Positions 16,565 to 25,556 are shown, numbered from the stretch's first letter. The stretch: DNA of 33,401 bases from Flavobacterium nitrogenifigens (GCF_003254565.1 NZ_QJRI01000151.1:1-33401); one strand, 5' to 3'. Notes: generated from the sequence alone by a model not told the origin. Numbers and translations are program-made.

Positions 16565-17012
16565 TATTTTTTGTGCTCTGTTTTGCTTTGGCAATTCGGC
16601 TATTTACTTGTTTTAATGATTTCAAAATCTTGAATCATTAAATAGCGATTTCATTCATTTAAGCAATTAAACAAGTATTGATATTGCCATTGATATCATT
16701 ATTGTTTTCCGCTCTTTCCGCACAAAAAAAACCAACTTTTTATCGATTAACACATTCGAACTAAATCCTAATTCCGGTTTTAGTTACGGCTGTACTGTTT
16801 TAAGCATTTGTTTGTTCCCGCAAAGTCGCGAAGACGCAGAGTTTAGGACAATTTTCTTTGCGTCTTCGCGACTTTGCGAGAGCTAAATCAAAGAAAACCT
16901 TAAAGAAAAAATCTTAACCTAATGTCTTTAGCTAAAAAAGCTTAAAAGCATTTGAAACTCTTTTGTAACCCAAATATCCCTTATAAAAATGATCAAAATC
17001 AAATCAGAAAAA
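16565..17012 (+). other. Intergenic stretch with one B palindrome
   Basis: About 450 nt without a supported gene, between the lead gene and the first DUF4625-type lipoprotein. It contains the B-type inverted repeat at 16819-16879 and otherwise A/T-rich sequence. I see no second copy of the TGCAACAnTATTGCA box and no clear TAnnTTTG promoter, so the downstream genes probably depend on read-through from 16164 or an unrecognised promoter. Confidence 0.55.
16819..16879. repeat. Family B inverted repeat
   Basis: The left arm CGCAAAGTCGCGAAGACGCA pairs with TGCGTCTTCGCGACTTTGCG on the right, around a loop of about 20 nt. It is a long, nearly perfect hairpin inside the metal-cluster transcript. Confidence 0.8.
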
Positions 17013-17444
17013 ATGAAAACAACAAAACTTATTCTGGTTTCGCTCTTTGCCGCAATGGCTTTTACAAGCTGCAGCAATGACGATTCAGAAGAAAAACAGG
17101 CAATTCCAACTATTGACAAAATCGAGCTGGGTCTTAGCAACAGCGAAACAGCAACTATTGGCGCAGATTTCCATTTTAATGCAGAAGTAACTGCTGCTGA
17201 TAAAATCGAAAATGTACAAGTAAAAATTGTACAGAAAAACACTGAAACATACTCGGAAGTCTGGTCGCACGAAATTACTTGGACACAATATGCGGGCGCA
17301 AAAAACGCAACAGTTCACAAACATTTTGATATTCCAGAAGATGCTGTAGCAGGGAAATACGACTTCATCATTATAGTAAACGATCAAAACGGAAGCAAGC
17401 TAGAAGTGAAGAAAAACTTAACCATTATAAATCAAAAAATATGA
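17013..17444 (+). CDS. DUF4625-type lipoprotein 1
   Basis: A 143-residue surface or periplasmic lipoprotein. The signal peptide ends in FTSCSN, lipidated at C20, followed by an Asp/Glu-rich linker (NDDSEEK). The rest is a single beta-sandwich-like domain with alternating strands (IDKIELGLSN, FHFNAEVTAADKIENVQVKI, FDIPEDAVAGKYDFIIIVND), the pattern of DUF4625. I start at the ATG at 17013, because the upstream in-frame ATG would add eight charged residues before the signal peptide. Its stop overlaps the next gene by four bases. Family members cluster with TonB receptors; the function is unknown and metal delivery is inferred from context. Confidence 0.75.
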   Translation: MKTTKLILVSLFAAMAFTSCSNDDSEEKQAIPTIDKIELGLSNSETATIGADFHFNAEVTAADKIENVQVKIVQKNTETYSEVWSHEITWTQYAGAKNATVHKHFDIPEDAVAGKYDFIIIVNDQNGSKLEVKKNLTIINQKI

Positions 17445-17911
17445 AAAAATTAAAACTTTTAATGGGCATTTTGGCTTTTACTTTTATTTCATCCTGCTCC
17501 AGCGATAAAGCCGAAATCGACAGCGAATATCCCGTAATTGATATCACTGGAGCAAATGCTTTTCCTATTCAATGCAGCACGATCGAACGCGGAAAAACTT
17601 TCACTTTCAAAGCCACTTTTAATGATAATGTCGCTTTGGGTTCTTACAACTTAGACATTCACCACAATTTCGATCATCATACGCATAGTACAGAAGTGAC
17701 AACTTGTGAAATGGAAGCTGTAAAAAGTCCTGTAAAACCAATGCTTTTTATAAATAATTATACCATTCCAAATGGTGTGAAAACTTACGAAGCAACAGCA
17801 CAAATCACTATTCCTGCAGATGTTGATCCTGGAGATTACCATTTTATGATTCGCTTGACGGATAAAGAAGGCTGGCAAACACTGAAAGGTTTAAGTATTA
17901 AAATTTTATAA
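17441..17911 (+). CDS. DUF4625-type lipoprotein 2 with histidine cluster
   Basis: A 156-residue lipoprotein (lipobox ending SSC, C19), homologous in pattern to the preceding protein: strand-rich with PADVDPGDYHFMIRLTDKEGW matching PEDAVAGKYDFIIIVNDQNG. It differs by a histidine cluster LDIHHNFDHHTHS (H74, H75, H79, H80, H82) flanked by C45 and C89, a plausible zinc or other transition-metal site. ATGA overlap with the upstream gene and a 10-nt gap to the TonB receptor indicate tight co-translation. I infer a surface metal-capture partner of the receptor. Confidence 0.78.
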   Translation: MKKLKLLMGILAFTFISSCSSDKAEIDSEYPVIDITGANAFPIQCSTIERGKTFTFKATFNDNVALGSYNLDIHHNFDHHTHSTEVTTCEMEAVKSPVKPMLFINNYTIPNGVKTYEATAQITIPADVDPGDYHFMIRLTDKEGWQTLKGLSIKIL

Positions 17912-17921
17912 GATTAGATTA

Positions 17922-20129
17922 ATGAAGAATGCCCTATCCATGTATTGGAGATTTTGTTTTTTACTCATCAGTTTATTAATTACGGCGGAAGTTGTTTCTC
18001 AAAATCAGCCTTCAGAAAAGAAACCAGAAACTGAAGAACTTGACGAAGTTTTAATCAGCAATAATACTGCTCAAAAAAGCAAAAAAGAAGAATCGCTGAA
18101 TGTTGAAACAGTAAACAATAGTTTTATTCAGCGCAATCTTGGCGGAAGTTTGATGCAGTCTTTGCAGAAATTGCCTGGCGTTAAAACTATTTCGATTGGT
18201 TCTGGAGGTTCTAAACCGCTTATTCGTGGTTTGAGTTTCAATCAGGTTATTGTGGTTGAAAACGGCTTGAAACACGAAGGACAGCAATGGGGCGCAGATC
18301 ACGGTTTGGAAATCGATCAATATGCTGTAAATCGGGTAGAAATCATAAAAGGCCCTTCTTCATTTATTTATGGATCTGATGCTGTGGGCGGCGCGATAAA
18401 CATTAAACCTTTGCCTCTTCCGTTGCAAAACACTTTTGGCGGAAGCGTTGATCTTATCGGAAAAAGCAACAATGCGCAATTTGGAAGTTCGATTAATTTA
18501 TTTGGAAGAAACAAAAACTGGTTCTTTGATTCTCGAGTTACCACAATGGATTACGGCGATTATCGCGTTCCGACCGATGTGGTTCATGTGTATAGTTATG
18601 CCGTTCCGCTATACAAAAATCATTTGCGAAATACGGCTGGGAAAGAACTCGATTTTCATTTGAGTACAGGATATTCTGGAGAACGTTTTAAATCGGTTTT
18701 CTATTTCAGTAACGTGCATACCAAAAGCGGATTTTTCGCGAATGCGCACGGACTCGAACCTCGAAATGTAGATCTGGAATTACACGACAAATCGAGCCGT
18801 GATATTTTGATGCCGTATCAGCAAGTCAATCATTTAAAGGTGAGTAATACGACTTCTTTTCAGTTGGGAAATCATGCTTTTGAAACTCAGATTGGTTTTC
18901 AGAATAACTTTAGAAGAGAATATAGCCATTATGTCAATCACGGTTATATGCCACCAATTTATCCTGAAGACATGTACGCTCCTCAAGATTTGGAACGGCA
19001 ATATGATAAAGATGTTTGGTCTTTTTCTGCTAAAGATGAATTCAGAATTCAAAATCATCAAATTACGGTTGGTTCGAATGTAATTTTTCAGCAAAATGAA
19101 ATTGGCGGATGGAGTTTTTTGATTCCATCTTTCACGCAATTTAACGCTGGCTTATTTGCTTACGATAAAATTGAACTGAATGAAAAATGGTTTTTAAACG
19201 GCGCTGTTCGTTACGATTACGGAAAAATTAAAATGAAATCATATTACGATTGGTTTCAAAGTCCCGTTTCGGAGAACAATCAGACGGAATTGGAATATTT
19301 ACAGCGTTCTCAAGATTTGACCAAAACCTTTGACAGTTTTACATGGTCGATTGGTGCAAATTATAATCCTGGAAAGCTTTCGCTAAAAGCCAATTTGGGT
19401 TCTAGTTTTAGAATGCCGATTGCCAAAGAATTGGCTTCAAATGGTGTAAATTATCATTATTTCAGATTCGAAAAAGGAAATCCGAATCTGGATGCAGAAC
19501 GTTCGTATCAATTGGATTTAGGTGTGGAATGGAATCAGCAAAACTTCTCTTTTCAACTGACTCCGTTTGTGAACTATTTTCCGAATTTCATTTATCTCAA
19601 TCCAACCTCAGCTCATGATATTTATTATGGCGCAGGAAATCAGGTTTTTGAATATGAGCAGAGTAAAGTCTTTCGCTATGGCGCAGAATTTCAAACAAGA
19701 TATTATTTCCTAAAATCTTTAAGTGCAGAAATTGGTGCCGAATATCTTTATTCTGAACAAAAATCAGGAAGTAAAAAAGGCTATACAATTCCGTTTTCGC
19801 CACCGCCTTCGGTTTTGTTCGGATTGAATTACGAACCACAAATCTCATTTTTAAAAGAACCCTATTTTTCTGTTGATTATCGTTTTACGGCGCAGCAAAA
19901 CAATATTGTTCCGCCAGAGAAAAAAACGGCTGAAAGTCATGTTTTTAATGTGGCTTTTGGCTCAAAAATTAAAACAGGAAAACAGGATATCAGCCTCAAT
20001 ATTCAGATCCAAAATTTATTTAATACAAGATATTTAAATCACACCAGCTTTTACCGACTTATCGAACTTCCAGAAGCGGGACGAAACATTATTGTTTCTA
20101 TGAAGATTCCGTTTTCAATTTCGCGATAA
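17922..20129 (+). CDS. TonB-dependent outer membrane receptor, probable metal uptake
   Basis: A 735-residue outer-membrane active transporter. Signal sequence (FCFLLISLLITAEVVSQ) is followed by a TonB-box-like region ELDEVLISN. The plug domain (about 50-165) has LQKLPGVKTISIGSGG, PLIRGLSFNQVIVVENG, and the hallmark VEIIKGPSSFIYGSDAVGGA. The beta-barrel ends in LNIQIQNLFNTRYLNH and the terminal strand IIVSMKIPFSISR. It lacks the N-terminal carboxypeptidase-like domain of SusC proteins and is the size of simple siderophore or ZnuD-type zinc receptors. The plug carries GQQWGADHG. Neighbouring His-rich lipoproteins point to a metal rather than a glycan substrate. Confidence 0.9.
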   Translation: MKNALSMYWRFCFLLISLLITAEVVSQNQPSEKKPETEELDEVLISNNTAQKSKKEESLNVETVNNSFIQRNLGGSLMQSLQKLPGVKTISIGSGGSKPLIRGLSFNQVIVVENGLKHEGQQWGADHGLEIDQYAVNRVEIIKGPSSFIYGSDAVGGAINIKPLPLPLQNTFGGSVDLIGKSNNAQFGSSINLFGRNKNWFFDSRVTTMDYGDYRVPTDVVHVYSYAVPLYKNHLRNTAGKELDFHLSTGYSGERFKSVFYFSNVHTKSGFFANAHGLEPRNVDLELHDKSSRDILMPYQQVNHLKVSNTTSFQLGNHAFETQIGFQNNFRREYSHYVNHGYMPPIYPEDMYAPQDLERQYDKDVWSFSAKDEFRIQNHQITVGSNVIFQQNEIGGWSFLIPSFTQFNAGLFAYDKIELNEKWFLNGAVRYDYGKIKMKSYYDWFQSPVSENNQTELEYLQRSQDLTKTFDSFTWSIGANYNPGKLSLKANLGSSFRMPIAKELASNGVNYHYFRFEKGNPNLDAERSYQLDLGVEWNQQNFSFQLTPFVNYFPNFIYLNPTSAHDIYYGAGNQVFEYEQSKVFRYGAEFQTRYYFLKSLSAEIGAEYLYSEQKSGSKKGYTIPFSPPPSVLFGLNYEPQISFLKEPYFSVDYRFTAQQNNIVPPEKKTAESHVFNVAFGSKIKTGKQDISLNIQIQNLFNTRYLNHTSFYRLIELPEAGRNIIVSMKIPFSISR

Positions 20130-20179
20130 GCAAACCATTCAAAACTCAATTATTTACAAATTTTAAATCCTTTATTACA

Positions 20180-21403
20180 ATGAAAAACAAGTTTTACAAA
20201 CTGCTATTTTTATTCGCTGTATCGCTTTTTGCGGTTTCGTGCAGCAACGACGATGACAACCACGACGACCACGATCATGATCACGACACTTCAGAAGAAC
20301 ACACTTTTGTTCGAGTTTTACTTTCTGACGAAAAAACTACGGAGCTAACGCTTTTTGATCCGCATGAAGATAAGATCAGTTCTTTTACGGCAAAATTTGC
20401 TAAAGCCTCTTTGTACACTACCGAATCTGGACGTTATGCCGGAATTGTTCACAGAGACAATAATTTTGTAGAAACTTTCGACAGCGGATTGGAATTGCAC
20501 GGCGATCACATTGATGTTGATGATGTTCCTAAATTTGGAGTTTTAGCGACAAGCGCATTAAAACCAACTCATTTTAAAAGTAAAATTGGCGAAATCCTGA
20601 CTTTTAATGACGGAGACGGAACGCTTTCTGTTGGAAAAGAAGCCGATGTAAACAAAGCTGGTTCAACTTTTAAAACGATAAATGCTGGTTTATTGGCTCA
20701 TCACGGTGCAATGGCGACTTTTACAAACGGAACTTATGCGATTACCGTAAAAGATAATTCGATTACAGGAACGCTTCCAGAAAAAGTAAAAATTATCGAC
20801 AATACAGGAAAAACACTTTTTGATGCAAAAATTGCGACAAAAGGAATTCACGGAAATGCTTCAGATGGCGTTTATGCTGTTTTTGGTTCGTCAAGCGGAA
20901 TTTTGGTTGTAGAAAGCAACGGAAACCAAAAACTAATCGATCATCCAGCAGATTTTGGAACCGCTTGGTTTGGAAGTATTTTAGAAACGGCTTCTGCTGG
21001 AAAATTCATTGGTTATACGGCTGCAAAAGGCGCTTATTTAATTGATGTTGTAGCTAATACTGTAAAACCAATTATTGCCAACACAACCATTATGCAATGC
21101 AAAACGAGTTACGACCGTAAAAAACTGGCTGTTTTATTGCATTCAGGGGAATTTAAACTTTATGATATCAGCAGTCTGCAAGCTGTAAAAGAAACTAAAG
21201 CAACTGCAGAAACCGCTACAGATGCTACACTAAAACCTCAAATGGCAGTTACAGACCGTTTTGCTTATATCACTTCGCCATCAACCGGAGAATTAATACA
21301 AGTAAACCTTTCTACATTGGCAATCAAAAAAACAAAAGTGTCTAGCACGCCTTATATGATTACGGTTTTAGGTTATGAAAACAGTGAAACTCACAGCCAC
21401 TAA
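20180..21403 (+). CDS. His/Asp-rich lipoprotein, AztD-like beta-propeller
   Basis: A 407-residue lipoprotein (AVSCSN, C21) with a metal-binding linker of alternating His and Asp (24-36, NHDDHDHDHD). The remainder is repetitive beta-strand sequence as in a propeller. Conserved-looking histidines occur in ELHGDHIDVDD (H107, H110), LKPTHFKS, LLAHHGAMA (H174, H175) and KGIHGNASDGVYAVFG (H224). From memory of the family, the His/Asp linker followed by a propeller with HGDH, HHG and LHG-type motifs resembles AztD, a periplasmic zinc metallochaperone. This version is lipid-anchored, and no AztABC transporter genes are nearby. The C-terminus ends in HSH. Last gene of the cluster, 50 nt after the receptor. 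Confidence 0.68.
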   Translation: MKNKFYKLLFLFAVSLFAVSCSNDDDNHDDHDHDHDTSEEHTFVRVLLSDEKTTELTLFDPHEDKISSFTAKFAKASLYTTESGRYAGIVHRDNNFVETFDSGLELHGDHIDVDDVPKFGVLATSALKPTHFKSKIGEILTFNDGDGTLSVGKEADVNKAGSTFKTINAGLLAHHGAMATFTNGTYAITVKDNSITGTLPEKVKIIDNTGKTLFDAKIATKGIHGNASDGVYAVFGSSSGILVVESNGNQKLIDHPADFGTAWFGSILETASAGKFIGYTAAKGAYLIDVVANTVKPIIANTTIMQCKTSYDRKKLAVLLHSGEFKLYDISSLQAVKETKATAETATDATLKPQMAVTDRFAYITSPSTGELIQVNLSTLAIKKTKVSSTPYMITVLGYENSETHSH

Positions 21404-21427
21404 TTGATTTTAAAACAAAGTTTTTCT

Positions 21428-21486
21428 GCCGCGAATTTCACAAATTTTCACAAATTTAATTCGTGTTAATTCGTGAAATTCGTGGC
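21428..21486. repeat. Family D inverted repeat at the end of the metal cluster
   Basis: GCCGCGAATTTCAC pairs with GTGAAATTCGTGGC (one G-T), with internal CACAAATTT and AATTCGTG repeats. A related element lies after amtB (29674-29722). Its position 25 nt past a stop codon and before an A-run suggests a terminator-like role. Confidence 0.65.
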
Positions 21487-21504
21487 AAAAAAACAAACCC
21501 AATA

Positions 21505-21536
21505 AAAAAGGTCCAACTTTCGTCGGACCTTTTTTA
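21505..21536 (-). terminator. Bidirectional terminator between the metal cluster and trxA
   Basis: On the minus strand AAAAAAGGTCCGAC-GAAA-GTTGGACC followed by TTTTTT is an 8-bp stem capped by a GAAA tetraloop. The A-run on the other side lets it also stop plus-strand transcripts. Confidence 0.9.
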
Positions 21537-21555
21537 TATTAATCGTAATCTAAGA

Positions 21556-21873
21556 TTACAATAAAGCGTCTAAACTATCTGCGTAGGCTTGTTTCGGAGC
21601 TACTCCTACTTGTTTTCCTACTACTTCACCATTTTGAAACACCAAAACGGTTGGTATGTTACGCACACCATATTTTGCAGCAAATTCTTGGTTAGCATCT
21701 ACATCTACTTTACCAACAACTACTTTACCAGCGTACTCTTCGCTTAATTGGTCAATGATTGGACCAACCATTCTACAAGGACCACACCATGCTGCCCAAA
21801 AATCTACCATTACTGGTTTATCTGATTTTAAAACTACTTCATCAAAAGTAGCATCTGTTATTGCTAATGCCAT
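21556..21873 (-). CDS. trxA: Thioredoxin
   Basis: A cytosolic disulfide reductase of 105 residues, the normal size. The active site is WCGPC (C30, C33), preceded by VMVDFWAAW, with cis-proline P74 in NIPTVLVF and the terminal [12 protein letters not shown]. There is no signal peptide, so this is the cytoplasmic housekeeping form reduced by thioredoxin reductase. It is a single gene with a strong terminator 20 nt downstream. On the minus strand a TAAATTTG element (21926-21933) about 50 nt upstream of the start is the likely -7 promoter box. Confidence 0.97.
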   Translation of the reverse strand: MALAITDATFDEVVLKSDKPVMVDFWAAWCGPCRMVGPIIDQLSEEYAGKVVVGKVDVDANQEFAAKYGVRNIPTVLVFQNGEVVGKQVGVAPKQAYADSLDALL

Positions 21874-22104
21874 AATATATTAAGATTAAAATTAGGTTCG
21901 AAATATTAACTTTCAAACTACAGTACAAATTTAAAAATTTAAAATAAATCAAACACCATTACTAAATTAGTTTTCGTTATAAATGTATTATCATTAATTA
22001 TAAGCTAGATAACTTTAAAATTACAATTTATTTACCTGAAAATCAAACTAATAAAAAGTTAATGTTTTTTGTAGTATCTTTAATACATTCAAAATTCGGC
22101 GACT

Positions 22105-24576
22105 ATGAAAGAAGCTTTATCCAAAACCAAATCCTTTCTTCAATCTGATTCTTTTAAAAAATATGCCAAACGTTTTGGATATTTTATCTTGGGTTTAATT
22201 GCCATTCTTTTGCTTGCCTGTGGAGGTTTGTCGATTTATTTTAACCGAAATAAAGCCGAAATTATTGCTAAAGTCAATACCAAAATCAACGAAAACATAA
22301 ATGGTAAATTTCATATTAGAGATTTTCATTATAAGTTTCTAACTGGTTTCCCAAACTTTACATTGGCGCTAAATGATGTCGAAATAAAAGACAATCAATG
22401 GCAGAGCCACAAACATACTTTGCTGAGAGCAAAAGAAATCGAAGCGCGTTTGAATATTTTGAGTTTGTTGCAGCACGAAATCAACATTCATAAAATCTTA
22501 ATCAACGACGCTGATATTTATATTTATAAAGCCGAAAACGGTTATTCTAATGCCAATATTTTTAAACCCAAAAAGAAGAAACCAAAAACCGATAAAGAGA
22601 AACCCGAAACGACAATTGATGAAGTAAACCTCAACAAAGTTCATGTTATTATTGATAATCATTTGGGACATAAATTGTTTGATTTTGATGTGGCGAGTTT
22701 AGAATCGAAAGTAAATTATGGCGACAACAACTGGCAGACCAATCTATATTTGAAAACCAAAATTAATAGTCTAGCCTTTAATACCGTTCACGGAAGTTTT
22801 GCTAAAGAGAAAGTTCTAGAAGGCAATTTTGACATTTCGTATGCCGAAGCCAATCAGAAAATAGATATTAAAACCAAAGGACTAAAAATTGGTTCTGACG
22901 TTTTTGATATTATCGCTTTCTTCAATATCGGAAAAAACAATTCGCTTTTCGGAATCAATATCGGGACGGATATTTTATGGCGAAATGCTTCCAATTTATT
23001 ATCGGCAAACATCAGTTCGAAGCTTAACCAATTCGACATCAAAAAACCGATTAAGGTAAACTGCGACATCAAAGGCGATTTGAATGTTGAAGGCGATCCT
23101 AAAATTGTGGTGCAGGCCGACATTCGCGATAACGAAGTAAGCATTCCTGACGGTTTGTTTACCAATTGCAGTTTCAAAGGGATTTTTACTAACACTTTTA
23201 AACCTGAAAAAGAATCCAGCGATCCAAATTCAGCCATTATTCTGAACAATTTTAAAGCTGAGTATGAAAGTATTCCGCTGACAATTGCTCAGGCAGTTAT
23301 CAATAATCTCGAAAAACCAATTGCTACAGGAGTTGTAAACTCTGACTTTGATATTTCGAAACTCAACGGATTGATGAATGAGAAAATTATTCATTTTGAA
23401 AGCGGTCATGCCAAAGCCAATTTGAAATTTCAGTTTGACATTGTCGATTTGTACATCAATAAACCCAAATTTACGGGAGATGTTGATATTGCTGATGCTA
23501 CATTCGATTATCTTCCAAAAAGAATTCATGCCGAAAAAACGGCTGTACAATTGTCCTTTACTCAAGAAGCGCTTTACATAAAAAAAATAGCCTACAAACA
23601 CAAAAAGAACATTATTCGCATTGACGGAAAAATTGATAATTTCTTGAATCTCTATTACGATGCACCCGAAAAAATGGTCGTAAACTGGAATATTTACTGT
23701 CCAAATATTGATGTAAAACAGTTTTTAGGCGTTCTGCAAAATTCTCCAAAACAAAAAGTAGCGGAGAAAAAACCAGTGAAAAAGAATGTCAATTTTACAA
23801 ATCAGTTACGATCTGTAATCGAAAAATGTGCTGCTGTAATTAATCTCAAAGCAGATAAAATCACATATGGCGCGCTTACTGCAACCAATACTCAAGCCAC
23901 AATCCAGATGCTAAATTCTAAAATACTGCTAAAAAACGGAACATTAAATACTTCTGGCGGAAGTATAAACTTTAGCGGTTCTGTAGAGCCAAGCGGAAAT
24001 CGGTATATTTTTACTTCAAACGCGCAGGTAAACCGAGTTGATATTGCGAGCTTTTTAAGATCCTTCAACAATTTCGGAATCAAATCTTTCAGTCCAAAAA
24101 ACATTCGCGGCCGATTAACCAGTAATGCCAATGTTGCGGGTTTAATGAGCAGTACAGGCGATCTGATTGTCAATTCTATGAAAGGAAAACTAGATTTTAA
24201 TGTCAATCAAGGTGCCTTAATCAATTTTGAACCGATTATGAAAGTCGGAAAATTTGCATTTCCGTTTCGCGATGTAGAGAATATTACTTTCAGCGATTTA
24301 TCGGGTTCGCTTAATCTTCGTGGCGAGCAAATCGATATCCATAAATTGACTATAAGTTCCAGCGTTCTAAATCTTGATGCAGAAGGAGTTTATTCTTTCG
24401 GCCGAGGCACCAATCTCGCGCTTACCGTTCCGCTAAGAAATTCTAAAAACGACGCCAAACTCGCCACCAAAGAAGAACGAAAAGCCGTTCGCGAACGCGG
24501 TATTGTCCTGCATTTGATCGCTTATGATAATGAAGGAAAAATGAAGGTTAAGTGGGGGAAGAAGGATAAGGGGTGA
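22105..24576 (+). CDS. AsmA-family envelope protein
   Basis: An 823-residue member of the AsmA/TamB-like superfamily of envelope proteins, thought to bridge membranes and take part in lipid transport or outer-membrane homeostasis. It has a short cytoplasmic N-terminus, one transmembrane helix (about 26-48, YFILGLIAILLLACGGLSIYF), then AsmA-type INENINGKFHIRDFHYKFLTGFPNFTLALNDVEI. It continues with long stretches of alternating beta strands. The C-terminal AsmA_2-like part spans about 590-800. It appears monocistronic, followed by a family A palindrome. Confidence 0.85.
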   Translation: MKEALSKTKSFLQSDSFKKYAKRFGYFILGLIAILLLACGGLSIYFNRNKAEIIAKVNTKINENINGKFHIRDFHYKFLTGFPNFTLALNDVEIKDNQWQSHKHTLLRAKEIEARLNILSLLQHEINIHKILINDADIYIYKAENGYSNANIFKPKKKKPKTDKEKPETTIDEVNLNKVHVIIDNHLGHKLFDFDVASLESKVNYGDNNWQTNLYLKTKINSLAFNTVHGSFAKEKVLEGNFDISYAEANQKIDIKTKGLKIGSDVFDIIAFFNIGKNNSLFGINIGTDILWRNASNLLSANISSKLNQFDIKKPIKVNCDIKGDLNVEGDPKIVVQADIRDNEVSIPDGLFTNCSFKGIFTNTFKPEKESSDPNSAIILNNFKAEYESIPLTIAQAVINNLEKPIATGVVNSDFDISKLNGLMNEKIIHFESGHAKANLKFQFDIVDLYINKPKFTGDVDIADATFDYLPKRIHAEKTAVQLSFTQEALYIKKIAYKHKKNIIRIDGKIDNFLNLYYDAPEKMVVNWNIYCPNIDVKQFLGVLQNSPKQKVAEKKPVKKNVNFTNQLRSVIEKCAAVINLKADKITYGALTATNTQATIQMLNSKILLKNGTLNTSGGSINFSGSVEPSGNRYIFTSNAQVNRVDIASFLRSFNNFGIKSFSPKNIRGRLTSNANVAGLMSSTGDLIVNSMKGKLDFNVNQGALINFEPIMKVGKFAFPFRDVENITFSDLSGSLNLRGEQIDIHKLTISSSVLNLDAEGVYSFGRGTNLALTVPLRNSKNDAKLATKEERKAVRERGIVLHLIAYDNEGKMKVKWGKKDKG

Positions 24577-24604
24577 TTCCATTTCTTTGAGTAATTTCAC
24601 ATTT

Positions 24605-24707
24605 TTTGTCATTCCGAGGAACGAGGAATCACACTAGAAACTTGACAAAGATTGGAGAATTTCTTTGCGGAAATACTTGTGTGATTCCTCGTTCCTCGGA
24701 ATGACAA
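24605..24707. repeat. Family A inverted repeat (GGAATC-arm variant)
   Basis: TTTGTCATTCCGAGGAACGA continuing into GGAATCACAC pairs perfectly with its mirror ending TCCTCGGAATGACAAA. The interior carries CTAGAAACTTGACAAAG and TTGCGGAAATACTTGTGTG, shared with other copies. Confidence 0.85.
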
Positions 24708-24761
24708 ACAAGACTTAAGTATTTATTGTATATATTTACTGAAGACAAATTTTTTCCAAAA

Positions 24762-25547
24762 ATGCCACAACCTCAACCAACACGTAGACTCTGGTCTCGT
24801 GAAGAATTAATCCTTGCCTTTAATTTATATCTCAAAATTGAATACGGCAAAATTCATGACCAAAATCCAGATGTAATTCAATTAGGAAAACTTATTGACA
24901 GAACGCCAGGTTCAATATCAATGAGATTAGCAAATTTTGCAAGTATTGATCCCTTTCACCAAGAAAGGGGTGTAGTAGGTTTAAAAAATGGAATGAATCA
25001 AGTTCAACCTATTTGGGATGAATTCTTCGACAATAAAGAAGAATTACTATTCCAAAGTGAAGAAATATTAGCCGAAAAAGAAAACACTTCTGTACATAGT
25101 AAATACAAAGATATTCTAAGTGATTTAAAAGATCTTAAAGGCGAAACTATTCTTCGTGAAGTAAAAACTAGAGTAAATCAATGTGTTTTCAGAAAAATCG
25201 TTCTAACAAATTATACAAATAAATGTGCAATTTCAGGCATCGATATTCCAGAATTATTACATGCTAGCCATATTATTCCTTGGTCTAAAAATGAAGAACA
25301 TCGTCTAAATCCTGAAAATGGAATTTGCTTTTCAGCACTTTACGACAAAGCCTTTGACAAAGGTTTAATTGGAATTAATGCCAATCTTCAAATTATATTT
25401 TCTGATTCATTAAAAAAGAAAAAAGATAGCGAATACTTTCAGAAATATTTTGCTCCTATTGAAAATCAAGAAATACTTAAGGCAAAAAAATATTTGCCAA
25501 GGAAAGAATTTTTAGAACATCATTTAGATACAATCTTCAATAAATAA
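24762..25547 (+). CDS. HNH endonuclease, orphan restriction-like protein
   Basis: A 261-residue protein. The N-terminal half (about 1-85: RRLWSREELILAFNLYL, GKLIDRTPGSISMRLANFASIDP) resembles a helical DNA-recognition domain seen in front of HNH nucleases. The C-terminal domain has the HNH_2 pattern CAISGIDIPELLHASHIIPWS (H167, H170) with N183, N186 and LYDKAFDKGLIGI. It is therefore a probable DNA-cleaving enzyme. No methyltransferase or other restriction-modification gene is present in the window. I start at ATG 24762 rather than the upstream TTG (24726), since the latter overlaps the likely promoter region and adds unlike-family residues. Convergent with the small gene at 25593, sharing a terminator. 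Confidence 0.82.
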   Translation: MPQPQPTRRLWSREELILAFNLYLKIEYGKIHDQNPDVIQLGKLIDRTPGSISMRLANFASIDPFHQERGVVGLKNGMNQVQPIWDEFFDNKEELLFQSEEILAEKENTSVHSKYKDILSDLKDLKGETILREVKTRVNQCVFRKIVLTNYTNKCAISGIDIPELLHASHIIPWSKNEEHRLNPENGICFSALYDKAFDKGLIGINANLQIIFSDSLKKKKDSEYFQKYFAPIENQEILKAKKYLPRKEFLEHHLDTIFNK

Positions 25548-25556
25548 GTTTCATGA

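Noticed and set aside
18051..18320. Minus-strand frame inside the TonB receptor gene
   Set aside because: It is a shadow of the strongly supported plus-strand coding sequence.
24726..24761. Extended N-terminus of the HNH protein from a TTG start
   Set aside because: The extra twelve residues overlap an A/T-rich promoter-like region (TATATATTTAC) and ATG 24762 gives a natural start.
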